From contig CACLYL010000010.1 in the NCBI GenBank assembly GCA_902611135.1, positions 1 through 35,886 on the forward strand: DNA of 35,886 bases, given 5' to 3'. Below, piece by piece: positions 15,909 through 26,121 of the stretch. The number at the start of each line of letters is the position of its first letter. Positions within the stretch are counted from its first letter, which is position 1. The DNA comes from an uncultured Fidelibacterota bacterium. GTDB taxonomy: Bacteria; Fidelibacterota; Marinisomatia; Marinisomatales; UBA1611. Made by a program: the position numbers and the translations under genes. The notes under the pieces were generated by a model. The model was given only the letters and a program-made list of their open reading frames with translations, had not been told where the DNA came from and searched no databases.

Positions 15909-16786
15909 TGAAGATTTTAATTTCAAAACTTCCAAAATCTGGTTGGTGGAATTCAGGGATACCTAACTACAAAGATAATCCTGCTATGAAACAAGGAGTT
16001 ATTCCTAATTTTAATACATTAAATATGGAAAGAGAACATCTAATAAAAGTATTACGTCTTGAAAAGTATGACGTACTTGAAATAGAATTCCCAAAAGAAT
16101 TAGATAGCACGAACCCTAAACATGATTTTATTTTTGTAAGAGATCAATTTATATCTGATATAGATAATACCGTAGTTATTCTTAGAGCAAGAGAAAAACT
16201 TCGAAGAATAGAAAATATTGTAATGAAAAAGATTTTAAAAAAATATAATTATAATATAATAGAAATGCCGAACCTAAAAGATATGAAAGCGGACGGAGGA
16301 GAGTTTTATTTCTGTAATAAAGAAAGTATTCTTTTTAGCGGCATCCAAAGAAACACTAAGTTAGGGATAGATTTTGTATCAAAATCTATAAAAGCAAAAG
16401 AATTAATTATATTAAATGGAAAAGGATTTCATTTAGATACTTTCTTTACACCGGTTCTGAACGAATGCAACATTCTTTGTGCGGTTATTGCCTGCTGCAC
16501 GGTTTTAACAAAACAATCACAAAAATTATTAAAATCTTTTTGCTATGATCGCAAAATTCCTCTTTTTGATATTCCTGAAAATGATGCTATCGGCACTAAA
16601 AAGAAGGCGGGATCATTCGCTGTAAATTCTTTATCATTACCGGGCTTACTGATAGGACCAAGCAAGTTCAGTAACCCTGAAATTGATTTAAAACTTAAAG
16701 ATTTAGGAGTTAAGAGAATAATATCACCAGCTAGTCAATATCAATTAAGTGGCGGGTCTATTCATTGTGTAACAAACCAGTTATAG
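15908..16786 (+). CDS. Dimethylarginine dimethylaminohydrolase-like amidinotransferase-family (pentein) hydrolase
   Basis: GTG start 1-nt overlapping the previous TAG; 'FIFVRDQFI', 'ADGGEFYFC', 'GFHLDTFFTPV' and 'LSGGSIHCVTNQL' correspond to pentein catalytic His and Cys regions. Confidence 0.85.
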   Translation: MKILISKLPKSGWWNSGIPNYKDNPAMKQGVIPNFNTLNMEREHLIKVLRLEKYDVLEIEFPKELDSTNPKHDFIFVRDQFISDIDNTVVILRAREKLRRIENIVMKKILKKYNYNIIEMPNLKDMKADGGEFYFCNKESILFSGIQRNTKLGIDFVSKSIKAKELIILNGKGFHLDTFFTPVLNECNILCAVIACCTVLTKQSQKLLKSFCYDRKIPLFDIPENDAIGTKKKAGSFAVNSLSLPGLLIGPSKFSNPEIDLKLKDLGVKRIISPASQYQLSGGSIHCVTNQL

Positions 16787-16790
16787 ATGT

Positions 16791-17516
16791 TTATATACCT
16801 AGACCAAGTCTAAAATTAAAACTGCTAAATCCACTAGATTCAGGAATTACATCAGAAACCATTGTATATCTATAAAAAGCAAATAGATCAAATGTCAAAA
16901 GTCTAAATTGCAAACCTGTTTGAAGATGAAACCCAGTGGATTCAATCAAATTATCAGATAGATAATCTTCTAATGCTTTAGAGTCAAAGCTTCCATCTTT
17001 TAAATCAGTTTCACCATTTGCATTTTTTACAAACGACTCCATCATTTTTTGATCAATAAAGGGAGTAGAACTATGACGATTCATCCCTGCACCAGCATAT
17101 AATTTAGCTTTTGCTAAAAAGGGAATACCTAGCTTAAATATTGATTTTTGGATAGTTAGGTATGAATTAACACTGACATAAGCAAATGTAAGTGTATCTG
17201 GAGTTTGATTAGCAAGCTCCATTGCATCATTTACAAATGAAAAATCATAAAGATTCCCAATCAAATTAATATCGACATCTATATCTATAAATGGGATAAT
17301 ATCTAGATATAAATATCCCCCAAAACCATAAGCGTTTTCAAAACCAAATCTATCTATTTGACCAACTTTCTCCATTTGTCCTAAAATATCTATTTTTAAA
17401 TCAGATGAAGATTGGTCAACAACGAAGGATGAATATGGAATATTTAAACCAAAACCGCCTATTGAAAATGCAGAAGCAGGAATAATAATAAAAATCTTAA
17501 ACAGATATTTTTTCAT
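16791..17516 (-). CDS. Hypothetical secreted/outer-membrane barrel protein
   Basis: Signal peptide 'MKKYLFKIFIIIPASAFS'; alternating beta-barrel-like pattern; C-terminus 'FNFRLGLGI'. Confidence 0.55.
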   Translation of the reverse strand: MKKYLFKIFIIIPASAFSIGGFGLNIPYSSFVVDQSSSDLKIDILGQMEKVGQIDRFGFENAYGFGGYLYLDIIPFIDIDVDINLIGNLYDFSFVNDAMELANQTPDTLTFAYVSVNSYLTIQKSIFKLGIPFLAKAKLYAGAGMNRHSSTPFIDQKMMESFVKNANGETDLKDGSFDSKALEDYLSDNLIESTGFHLQTGLQFRLLTFDLFAFYRYTMVSDVIPESSGFSSFNFRLGLGI

Positions 17517-17625
17517 TTTTTTTACCTTTTAAAGTTGAGAGAGTAATCGATTATTTATATAATCGAATCAAATGACTCTTTGGATTCAAATATATTTACT
17601 CAATAAATTTACGCACAATAATCTT

Positions 17626-19890
17626 ATGATCATGCAAATAATCTTTTTTAAAGTTTTATTATTTAATTTTTTAATATCACAAAATCTTTTTTGGCCAACC
17701 GATGGCAAGAAGAATTTTTCATCAAATTTTGGTGAATATAGAAATGGTTTGTTTCATCTTGGATTAGATGTAAAAACGGATGGCATCGTTGGAAAAAAAG
17801 TTTTTGCAATCGATGATGGCTATATCCACAGAATGAGATCAGATTATACAGGTTATGGAAAAGCCCTTTACCAAACAACTGTATCTGGGCATGAAGTAGT
17901 TTATGCTCACCTTAAGAGCTTTACACCCTTAATGAATAAAGTATGGAGATTGCAACAAGCAAAAAGGAATAGTTATAAAGTAGATGCTCATTTTTCGACA
18001 CGAGAGTTCCAGGTTAAAAAAGGGGATTTAATTGGATATTCAGGTAATACTGGCAATTCATTTGCTCCTCACTTGCATTTAGAAATTAGATCAAGCAAAA
18101 GTGAGCCCTTGAATCCCTTAACTATGGGATTTAAGAATTTGCCTGACAATGTGATGCCCATACCAAAAGAATTAGCAATTATACCACTTTCTATAAAATC
18201 TATAATTAATGCAAGTCAACTTTCTCAAACAATACCACTTTTCAGAGATCAATCAGGTATTTATCACCTTTCTGATTCTATCAGTGTTTTTGGAGAATTT
18301 GGATTTGCCCTAAAAGCAGTAGATAAAAGGGAAGGGGCCAACAATATTTATCAATTTAATAAAGCAGAATTAAAAGTCAATAATGAACTCAAATTTAGTT
18401 TAGAATATTCAAAAATACCGTTTTATGAAAATAAGTTTGCAAAAGAAGTTGTTCAATATAATTTATTAAGAAATAACTTAGGGGAATTCCAAAAGCTATA
18501 TCGGGCTAAAGAACAAAAACAAATTTCTATCCACAATACAAAGGATAATGGGATCATAAACCTCCCTCCAGGCAACCACAATATTGAGATTATAATTTAT
18601 GATGCAGCTAACAATAAAGCTATAATTAAAGGCATAGTAGTAGGGTCCTTCCCCACAAGCATCAATGCAGAAGAGATTTTTAGAGACGAAAATATAATTA
18701 CTCTTGCCTTAACACCATCAAGAGGAAGTGTTCCTTTGAAAGATGTTATCTTATATAATTTCACACCTTTCGGTTTTGTTGACAAAAAGGTTAATATCAT
18801 TGAAAAGTCACAAGTAAAAGATAATTTACATGTGACCTTTTCTTCAAATGATAGTAGAAATCGAATAATCCAAATAATTGGTATTAATAAATTTGGTGGA
18901 ATAGTACAACCATCTCATTGGACAAATATAACCTCTACCAGTAGCATACTTGAAATAAATCCATCACTTAAAATTTCAAGTTCCAAAGAAGGTGTTTTAT
19001 TTCAAATAGATCTTGATAAATACATAAAAACACGAGCCATTTTGAAATTAGCAAACGACAATACGTTCACATCCTATAAAATGAACCAAGTAAGGCCAAG
19101 CACCTACATAACAGAGAAGCTTGATCATGATGTAGTTAAAGATATGGATCATGTATTAGTTGAGCTATACAGCAATGACAAAATTAAAGAAACGCGTTTC
19201 CACTATCAGTTAAAAGCTGTTGAATCAAAAGAGGAAACATCCATCTTCTCAAATGATAGAAACTGTACAATACATACTAAAACTGGATCATTATTTCAAA
19301 AGAATGTTCTTTGGATAGATAAAGTAAAAAGGTTTGCCGAAGTTGAAGATGGATTTCATCTATCCCCTGTATACCAACTTCAACCCTATGACCTAGCCTT
19401 GAAAGGTAAAATTGAAGTTCAATTAAAGTATAGTGAGGACTTAAGAGAACATTCTAATTTAGGTATTTATTATTATAATCAGAAAAATTCTGATTGGGAG
19501 TATTTAAAAACAGAACGTTTAAGAAACAGGTTTATTTTGAGAGCGGAGCTAACCGATATGGAAGCAATAACAATAATCCAAGATTTAAACCCGCCAAAGG
19601 TCATAAAAGCATTCCCTGAAAATGGAGGTAGATATTTATCCAAAGATATAAAAGGGATTCTAATTAATATAGATGATAAAATATCTGGTGTTGAACCAAA
19701 AGAAGAATCTTTTAAATTAAAGTTTAATGGCAGTGATCTTTACCCTGCTTATCAGCCTATAAAAAGGATTGTTTCTTATGATTTTGATAATAGCCTCAGT
19801 GCTGGACAGCATAAAATAGAATTCACAGTAAAAGACAGAATGAGCAATGAATTATCAAAAGTGATTCATTTTGTCGTAATAAAAGACTAA
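17626..19890 (+). CDS. M23 family metallopeptidase with long C-terminal region
   Basis: 'HLGLDVKTDGIVGKKVFAIDDGYIHRMRSDYTGYGKALY', 'VVYAHLKSF', 'GDLIGYSGNTGNSFAPHLHLEIR' (HxxxD and HxH); ORF is open from 17572, but the signal peptide fits a start at 17626 or 17632. Confidence 0.9.
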   Translation: MIMQIIFFKVLLFNFLISQNLFWPTDGKKNFSSNFGEYRNGLFHLGLDVKTDGIVGKKVFAIDDGYIHRMRSDYTGYGKALYQTTVSGHEVVYAHLKSFTPLMNKVWRLQQAKRNSYKVDAHFSTREFQVKKGDLIGYSGNTGNSFAPHLHLEIRSSKSEPLNPLTMGFKNLPDNVMPIPKELAIIPLSIKSIINASQLSQTIPLFRDQSGIYHLSDSISVFGEFGFALKAVDKREGANNIYQFNKAELKVNNELKFSLEYSKIPFYENKFAKEVVQYNLLRNNLGEFQKLYRAKEQKQISIHNTKDNGIINLPPGNHNIEIIIYDAANNKAIIKGIVVGSFPTSINAEEIFRDENIITLALTPSRGSVPLKDVILYNFTPFGFVDKKVNIIEKSQVKDNLHVTFSSNDSRNRIIQIIGINKFGGIVQPSHWTNITSTSSILEINPSLKISSSKEGVLFQIDLDKYIKTRAILKLANDNTFTSYKMNQVRPSTYITEKLDHDVVKDMDHVLVELYSNDKIKETRFHYQLKAVESKEETSIFSNDRNCTIHTKTGSLFQKNVLWIDKVKRFAEVEDGFHLSPVYQLQPYDLALKGKIEVQLKYSEDLREHSNLGIYYYNQKNSDWEYLKTERLRNRFILRAELTDMEAITIIQDLNPPKVIKAFPENGGRYLSKDIKGILINIDDKISGVEPKEESFKLKFNGSDLYPAYQPIKRIVSYDFDNSLSAGQHKIEFTVKDRMSNELSKVIHFVVIKD

Positions 19891-20270
19891 TGGAAGATAT
19901 TGTTAAAATTGCAATACTGATGAGAAGGAGAGCTTTTGCTCCTTATTCAAATTATAGAGTAGGAGCAGCTGTGAAAACAAAAACAGGAGAAATTATTGGC
20001 GGATGTAATATTGAATCATCGAGCTACGGGCTTACCTGTTGCGCAGAACGGGTAGCAATATACAATGCCATTTCAAAAGGGTTTAATCAATTTAATTCTA
20101 TAGCAGTGAGCACGAAAAATGCAGGTTATCCTTGTGGCGCATGTCGTCAAGTTATCTGGGAACTCTGCGAGGATATAATTATTTATATTTGTAATTCGAA
20201 AACACTGGTAAAAGAACTCAAATCTTCAGATTTATTGCCAAATCCTTTTAATAAATCCTTTTTAAAATAA
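19890..20270 (+). CDS. cdd: Cytidine deaminase
   Basis: 'APYSNYRVGAAVKTKTGEIIGGCNIESSSYGLTCCAERVAIYNAISKG' and 'PCGACRQVIWEL'. Confidence 0.95.
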   Translation: MEDIVKIAILMRRRAFAPYSNYRVGAAVKTKTGEIIGGCNIESSSYGLTCCAERVAIYNAISKGFNQFNSIAVSTKNAGYPCGACRQVIWELCEDIIIYICNSKTLVKELKSSDLLPNPFNKSFLK

Positions 20271-20272
20271 AA

Positions 20273-20866
20273 ATGCTTATAATTGGTATAGCTGGAGGAA
20301 GTGGATCGGGAAAAACATTTTTAACTAAAAAGATCTTTCGATCATTCAAAACTAGATGTGTTGTAATCCATCAAGACTCCTATTATAAAGATTTGTCGCA
20401 CCTAAGCATGAAAGAAAGAATATCAAATAATTTTGACCATCCTAACTCAATTGATATAAGGCTTTTAATAAAAGATGTTAAAACTTTAATTAATGGTGAG
20501 TCTATCCTTCAGCCAATATATGATTTTTCAAATCATACCCGAAAACAGAAATATTTAACTATAACTCCGAATCCGATTATTATTGTTGAGGGTGTACTAA
20601 TTTTTCATTTTAAAGAGCTAGCTAATCTATTTTCATTAAAGATATTCCTGGATGTTGATTCTGATATTCGCTTTATTAGAAGATTAAAAAGGGATGTTAA
20701 AGAACGAAAAAGACAAGTAAAGGATATTTGTAAACAGTATTTAAATTCTGTAAAACCTATGCACGAACTATTTGTTGAAAAGACAAAGTATAATTCTGAC
20801 ATTGTCTTAAAAAACCAATATGATTATAATCTTGTGCTAGATACAATAAAAAACAACTTAATCTAA
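20273..20866 (+). CDS. udk: Uridine kinase
   Basis: P-loop 'IGIAGGSGSGKTFLTKKI', 'HQDSYYKDLSHLSMKER', 'NFDHPNSIDIRLL', 'IIIVEGVLIF'. Confidence 0.93.
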   Translation: MLIIGIAGGSGSGKTFLTKKIFRSFKTRCVVIHQDSYYKDLSHLSMKERISNNFDHPNSIDIRLLIKDVKTLINGESILQPIYDFSNHTRKQKYLTITPNPIIIVEGVLIFHFKELANLFSLKIFLDVDSDIRFIRRLKRDVKERKRQVKDICKQYLNSVKPMHELFVEKTKYNSDIVLKNQYDYNLVLDTIKNNLI

Positions 20867-20870
20867 GTAA

Positions 20871-21425
20871 ATGAACCAAAGATTAAATAAGTCAGGTACT
20901 ATTGAAGTAATATGTGGATGTATGTTCTCTGGAAAAACTGAGGAACTTATTCGCAGAATTAGACGTGCTCAAATTGCTAGACTGTCAGTTATTGTTTTCA
21001 AGCCAATTATTGATTCGCGTTACAGCAAAACAGAAATTGTCAGTCACAACAATGATAAAATTAATTCCATCCCGATTGCTAAATCTACAGAAATGATTCA
21101 GTCTTCTAATGGTTGCGATGTAATTGGAATTGACGAGGCACAATTTTTTGATAAAGAAATTGTAGAAACTTGCATCACTCTAGCAAGGAGAGGGAAAAGG
21201 GTAATCATAGCTGGGCTAGATAAAGATTATAAAGGAGAACCTTTTGGTTTTATTCCTAATTTGATGTGTGAAGCTGATTACTTATTAAAACTAAGAGCCA
21301 TATGTGTGATTTGTGGAAACTTTGCCTCCTATACAAAAAGAATCACAAGTGAAACTAAACAAGTGGTTATTGGAGAATTAAATAAATATGAAGCTAGATG
21401 TCGAAAATGCTATAGTTTAGAATGA
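20871..21425 (+). CDS. tdk: Thymidine kinase
   Basis: 'IEVICGCMFSGKTEELIRRIRRAQIARLSVIVFKP', 'IGIDEAQFFD', 'VIIAGLDKDYKGEPFG', zinc ribbon CxxC pairs. Confidence 0.96.
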   Translation: MNQRLNKSGTIEVICGCMFSGKTEELIRRIRRAQIARLSVIVFKPIIDSRYSKTEIVSHNNDKINSIPIAKSTEMIQSSNGCDVIGIDEAQFFDKEIVETCITLARRGKRVIIAGLDKDYKGEPFGFIPNLMCEADYLLKLRAICVICGNFASYTKRITSETKQVVIGELNKYEARCRKCYSLE

Positions 21426-22663
21426 ATAATCTAGTTGGTATTATTGGAATTTTTGTTCTACTTGGGATCGCTTTTTTGATTTCAAATAATCGTTCAAAAA
21501 TAGACTATAAATTGATTGCATGGGGATTATGCTTGCAATGGTTTTTTGCCTTTTTTATTTTAAGCACACCTGTTGGTAGACCAATTTTTGGTTTTCTGGA
21601 TAAATTTATCAATAAAATTATAAGTTTTTCTAATGCAGGAAGTGACTTTTTATTTACTTCATTTGTTCCAGAGATTGGTTATCACTCTGCTCTTATTAAT
21701 TTTGCATTTCGAGCCTTACCAACAATAATATTTTTTTCAGCTCTAATTTCAATCCTATATCATTTAAATATTATCCAATTAATTATTAAGGTTTTGTCAA
21801 CAGTTATGCAAAAAACAATGAAAACCACTGGACCAGAAACTTTGAGTGTTTCTGCGAATATTTTTGTTGGACAAACCGAGGCTCCTCTTCTGATACGGCC
21901 CTACATAAATAACATGACAAAGTCAGAACTTATGGCAGTTACAGTTGGAGGTTTTTCAACAGTTGCTGGTGGTGTATTAGCAATTTATGTGAGCTGGTTA
22001 ACGAATATTAATGGGATTGCTGGTCATTTACTTGCAGCTTCAGTAATGTCCGCTCCTGCAGCGCTCATAATAGCTAAAATTATTTATCCAGAAACAGAAA
22101 TTCCAAAGTCTGTTGAAAAAGTCAATATAAAACTTGAAAAAAATAGTTCTAATATTATAGAAGCTTTTAGCGATGGCGCAACTGATGGTTTAAAGTTAGC
22201 AGGGAATATCGCAGCGATGCTGATAGCATTTGTCTCAATGATTGCTCTAATTGATTATTCAATAGGAGCTATTTATTCATATTTAGGATTTGGGAATTTA
22301 TCTTTAGATGAAATCTTAGGTCTTTTTTTTCAACCTTTAGCGTGGTCTATGGGTATCCCTTGGAATGAATCTTCTATTGCTGGAGCACTTATGGCGAAGA
22401 AGATTATATTTACAGAACTTATTGCTTATGCAGATCTAGAAAATTTAATAACTTCAAATAGTATTTCAGATAGGACAGCAATTATTTGTTCTTACGCATT
22501 ATGCGGATTTGCAAATTTTGGCTCTATTGGAATTCAACTTGGAGGAATTGGCAGTATTGCTCCAAAAAGAAAAAAAGACTTAGCTAAAATTATATTCAAA
22601 GCAATGATTGGAGGTGCATTAGCCTCTTGGTTAACAGCAACAATTGCAGGAATTTTAATTTAA
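21422..22663 (+). CDS. nupC: Concentrative nucleoside transporter (NupC/CNT family)
   Basis: 'FVGQTEAPLLIRPYINNMTKSELMAVTVGGFSTVAGGVLAIYVSW', 'GALMAKKIIFTELIAYADL', 'YALCGFANFGSIGIQLGGIGSIAPKRK'. Confidence 0.95.
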   Translation: MNNLVGIIGIFVLLGIAFLISNNRSKIDYKLIAWGLCLQWFFAFFILSTPVGRPIFGFLDKFINKIISFSNAGSDFLFTSFVPEIGYHSALINFAFRALPTIIFFSALISILYHLNIIQLIIKVLSTVMQKTMKTTGPETLSVSANIFVGQTEAPLLIRPYINNMTKSELMAVTVGGFSTVAGGVLAIYVSWLTNINGIAGHLLAASVMSAPAALIIAKIIYPETEIPKSVEKVNIKLEKNSSNIIEAFSDGATDGLKLAGNIAAMLIAFVSMIALIDYSIGAIYSYLGFGNLSLDEILGLFFQPLAWSMGIPWNESSIAGALMAKKIIFTELIAYADLENLITSNSISDRTAIICSYALCGFANFGSIGIQLGGIGSIAPKRKKDLAKIIFKAMIGGALASWLTATIAGILI

Positions 22664-22670
22664 TTACAAA

Positions 22671-23240
22671 ATGAATATATTAATAATCGGACCTCCTGGC
22701 GTAGGAAAAGGAACTCAGGCAAAGTTAATTAAAGATACACTTGGATTAATTCACTTATCAACAGGAGAACTTTTAAGGAAGGAAATAAAAACTAAATCAA
22801 AAGTTGGAATTATTTCCAAGCGATTCATTGATAAGGGAGAATTTATTCCTGATGATATTATGCTTGAAATAATAAATAATACGATAACAAGGCATAACTG
22901 TTTAAAGGGTTATTTATTTGATGGATTCCCAAGAACTCTACCTCAAGCAGAGGGACTTGATATGATTCTAAATAAATATAATTGTAATATAAATGCTGCC
23001 ATCAATCTAACAGCCAGTATTGAGGAACTCAAAATACGTTTGTTAAAAAGAAGTAATCAAGGCAATAGAAGCGATGACCTTCCATCCATTATAGATAAAA
23101 GGCAAAAGATTTATTGGATTCAAACTGCACCAATATTAAAATATTACAAAGCAAAAAACCTTTTGAAAGAGGTAGATGGTTTAGGTTCGATCAAACATGT
23201 TAATAAGAGAATATTAAATATTTTTAATTCGAATGATTAA
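22671..23240 (+). CDS. adk: Adenylate kinase, short (no zinc-LID) form
   Basis: 'ILIIGPPGVGKGTQAKLIKDTLGLIHLSTGELLRKEI', 'GYLFDGFPRTLPQAEGLD', 'RSDD'; no Cys LID insertion. Confidence 0.93.
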   Translation: MNILIIGPPGVGKGTQAKLIKDTLGLIHLSTGELLRKEIKTKSKVGIISKRFIDKGEFIPDDIMLEIINNTITRHNCLKGYLFDGFPRTLPQAEGLDMILNKYNCNINAAINLTASIEELKIRLLKRSNQGNRSDDLPSIIDKRQKIYWIQTAPILKYYKAKNLLKEVDGLGSIKHVNKRILNIFNSND

Positions 23241-23826
23241 AATAGGACTTACTGGTAGTATTGGTTCAGGAAAAAGTATTGTAAGTACATATTTTAAAAA
23301 GTGGGGTTGTTATATTTTTGATGCAGATAAGGTTTCAAAAAAAATATTATTTGAAAATGAGACGACACAAAATGAAATTATAGCAGAATTTGGTACTGAC
23401 GTCCTTGGAATTAATAAGAGGATAGATAATGTAAAGTTAGCTAAAATTGCTTTTCAAAATGAGGATTATCAATTAAGGTTAAATTCAATTATACATCCAT
23501 ACATTTTTAAAGAGATCCATACCTCAATTGATCAAATATCTAAAGAAGAGTCATATGATATCTTTGTCGTTGATGCTGCCTTAATATATGAAACAGGATT
23601 TGAAATACACATGGATTATGTGGTGGTCGTTACATCAAGATTAAAATTAAGAACTGAGAGAGCTTTAATCGCAGGAAGATTAAAAAGAGATGATTTTTTA
23701 AAAAGAGAAGCTCTTCAGTGGCCAGATCAAGATAAAGTTAAAGTGGCTGACTTTGTTATTCATAACAATGGAACGGAAGATGAGCTTAAGGAAGAATCAA
23801 AAAAAATATTTAATTATTTTAAATAA
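23233..23826 (+). CDS. coaE: Dephospho-CoA kinase
   Basis: 'IGLTGSIGSGKSIVSTYFKKWGCYIFDADKVSKKIL', 'HPYIFKEI', 'VVDAALIYETGFE'. Confidence 0.95.
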   Translation: MIKIGLTGSIGSGKSIVSTYFKKWGCYIFDADKVSKKILFENETTQNEIIAEFGTDVLGINKRIDNVKLAKIAFQNEDYQLRLNSIIHPYIFKEIHTSIDQISKEESYDIFVVDAALIYETGFEIHMDYVVVVTSRLKLRTERALIAGRLKRDDFLKREALQWPDQDKVKVADFVIHNNGTEDELKEESKKIFNYFK

Positions 23827-23836
23827 TTAATATTAA

Positions 23837-24301
23837 TTATCTCAAACTTATAGGTTTATCTAATACTTCTTTTAAAATAATAGCGCGCCTTATTGAGCTT
23901 TTATTATTTAGACTCAATTTTAAGTTTAACTCTGTTCTTTTTACTCTTTTTGTAACTTGATTAGTCAAGGTTTGATTATTTGAAAAGTCTAATCCTTTAT
24001 CATTGTTTGTTCTCTTTATATTAACAGAATTATCTTTTTTAGGATCTACTTTTGGAGTGTTGATTTTTTGATTAGCTTTTTCAGCTGGCGTAATAGATTG
24101 AACAATTTCATTATAATTTTTTTCAGTACTATCTCCAGCAATTCCTTTGAAAATATTTTCAAAATTAAAATTTAAATCATTACTTGATTTTGAATCATCC
24201 CAATTTGGATCAGATTGAATTTTATTTCTTTTTGCCTTATCTCTTCTATTTTTGAAAAAACCAGCAATTAAATACAAAAGCATTATTAGTATCCCTTCCA
24301 T
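23837..24301 (-). CDS. Hypothetical protein with single N-terminal TM helix
   Basis: 'MEGILIMLLYLIAGFFKNRRDKAKRNK' followed by a low-complexity polar region; overlap-free between coaE and the methyltransferase. Confidence 0.5.
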   Translation of the reverse strand: MEGILIMLLYLIAGFFKNRRDKAKRNKIQSDPNWDDSKSSNDLNFNFENIFKGIAGDSTEKNYNEIVQSITPAEKANQKINTPKVDPKKDNSVNIKRTNNDKGLDFSNNQTLTNQVTKRVKRTELNLKLSLNNKSSIRRAIILKEVLDKPISLR

Positions 24302-24302
24302 A

Positions 24303-25115
24303 TTAATCCTTCTTTCTTTCTAATAGATAAAGGACACCATTTGATAGAATTTCATCAAAAAGTGGAATATGGAAAATAAAGTTTCTAAGGCTAGGCAAGC
24401 CAAACCGATATGAATAAGCTGGCCTCAATATCCATCCTGTTTTTTTTAAAGTATTAAGGCCTACCTTTTTGATTATTTTATCCATTTCATATATTGATAT
24501 TCTGTTCCTTTTAGTATGGAACAGATAATCTATCTTTTTATCAGTACATGATATGAGTTTTAAATATAGTTTATATAAATAGTCAGGTAATAAGTGCAGG
24601 TAGGGTATTTTACCAAACAAGTTTGGTATTGTTTGTTGATGACCCGCATATGCACAATACTTTGGAGGGAAGGACATAAACAATTTCCCTCCTGGGTTTA
24701 ATAAATTAAATATATTATTCAAAGCTAATTCTTTATCTTCTATATGCTCAATGACATCTCTAATTATTATGGTGTCATAACTTTTTAAAGCATACTTCTC
24801 ATAAGATTTTTTGATACAAATATCTGCTTGGAATAAATTGATTTTTAATTTTTCATTTAATATTTTAGCATTATTATATCTAATATCTGATAACTCAAGG
24901 CCTGAACAATTTGCTCCTCTTTCATAATAGAAATTTAATAATCCTGCTTCAGCACAACCAATCTCTAATATATTTTGGTTAACAACATTTTCATCACCAA
25001 TAAACTTTAATAAGAAGTTCTTTGCGTACCATTGTTGCTCATCAAAACATCTCAAACACCTTTGTGATATCTTGTGAAGATTATTTTTTGAAGGTATACT
25101 TCCTAGTATTTCCAC
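24303..25115 (-). CDS. Class I SAM-dependent methyltransferase
   Basis: 'ILEIGCAEAGLLNFYYERGANCSGLELSDIRYNNAK', 'YDTIIIRDVIEHIEDKELALNNIFNLLNPGGKLFMSFPP'. Confidence 0.85.
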   Translation of the reverse strand: MEILGSIPSKNNLHKISQRCLRCFDEQQWYAKNFLLKFIGDENVVNQNILEIGCAEAGLLNFYYERGANCSGLELSDIRYNNAKILNEKLKINLFQADICIKKSYEKYALKSYDTIIIRDVIEHIEDKELALNNIFNLLNPGGKLFMSFPPKYCAYAGHQQTIPNLFGKIPYLHLLPDYLYKLYLKLISCTDKKIDYLFHTKRNRISIYEMDKIIKKVGLNTLKKTGWILRPAYSYRFGLPSLRNFIFHIPLFDEILSNGVLYLLERKKD

Positions 25116-25120
25116 TTTTA

Positions 25121-26107
25121 TTATTCTGCAACACTATCGTCTTGTGAAATTTTGTCTCTCATGGTTGTATCCGATTTGATATTCTCCATTTTATAAAAAT
25201 CCATAATGCCCATATTCCCTTCTCTAAAAGCTTGCGACATTGCTTTTGGTACTTCAGCTTCAGCTTCAACTACTTTGGCTTTCATCTCTTCAACCTTTGC
25301 TTTCATTTCTTGCTCTGCAGCTACAGCCATGGCTCTTCTGCTTTCTGCTTTTGCTTGAGCTACTTGCTTATCTGCTTCAGCCTGATCAGCATCAAGTTGA
25401 GCTCCAACATTTTTCCCAACATCTACATCTGCAATATCAATTGATAAAATAGAATATGCTGATCCTGAATCAAGACCTTTTACCAAAACAGCTTTAGAAA
25501 TAGCATCAGGATTTTCTAAAACTATTTTATAATTTGAAGAAGATCCAATTGCACTAACTATTCCTTCACCAACTCGTGCTATAATTGTGTCATCTGTCGC
25601 ACCACCAACTAATTGTTCAATATTAGTTCTAACAGTGACCCTAGCTTTTGCCATTAACTGAATTCCGTCTTTTGCAACTGCAGAGACTTTTCCTTGACTA
25701 GGGCAATCAATTACTTTAGGATAAACACTAGTTTTTACAGCATCATTAACATCTCGGCCTGCAAGATCTATAGCTGTGGCAGTTTCAAATGTTAAAGGGA
25801 TGCTTGCTTTATCAGAGGCAATTAAAGCTGAAACAACGTTTTGAACATTTCCACCGGCAAGAAAATGAGTTTCTAGCATATCAGTTGATATTGCATCCAG
25901 ACCAGCTTTATGTAGATTAATAACCCCATCAGTGACTAATCGGGGCGAGATTTTTCTAAGTCTCATTCTAATTAAGTCCACTATTCTAATTCTGCCAACA
26001 CCCAAAGAAACTATTCCTTGAATCCACATACCCACTGGGACAAAATATAAAATAAGCAGAATGACTATTAAAATCATACTGAGCATTAAGACTTGAACTA
26101 CTGGCAT
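25121..26107 (-). CDS. floA: Flotillin-like protein FloA (UPF0365)
   Basis: '[47 protein letters not shown]', '[27 protein letters not shown]', Ala/Glu/Lys-rich C-terminal coiled coil. Confidence 0.95.
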   Translation of the reverse strand: MPVVQVLMLSMILIVILLILYFVPVGMWIQGIVSLGVGRIRIVDLIRMRLRKISPRLVTDGVINLHKAGLDAISTDMLETHFLAGGNVQNVVSALIASDKASIPLTFETATAIDLAGRDVNDAVKTSVYPKVIDCPSQGKVSAVAKDGIQLMAKARVTVRTNIEQLVGGATDDTIIARVGEGIVSAIGSSSNYKIVLENPDAISKAVLVKGLDSGSAYSILSIDIADVDVGKNVGAQLDADQAEADKQVAQAKAESRRAMAVAAEQEMKAKVEEMKAKVVEAEAEVPKAMSQAFREGNMGIMDFYKMENIKSDTTMRDKISQDDSVAE

Positions 26108-26121
26108 AAATTGACTCCTAA

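Noticed and set aside
23811-23850. A/T-rich palindromic stretch between convergent coaE and the hypothetical gene
   Set aside because: Pure A/T symmetry is common at this base composition; no GC stem to support a terminator
25232-25452. Cys/Leu/Gln-rich plus-strand ORFs antisense to floA
   Set aside because: Mirror of the Ala/Glu/Lys coiled-coil codons of FloA, including the apparent LQLQLQ repeat
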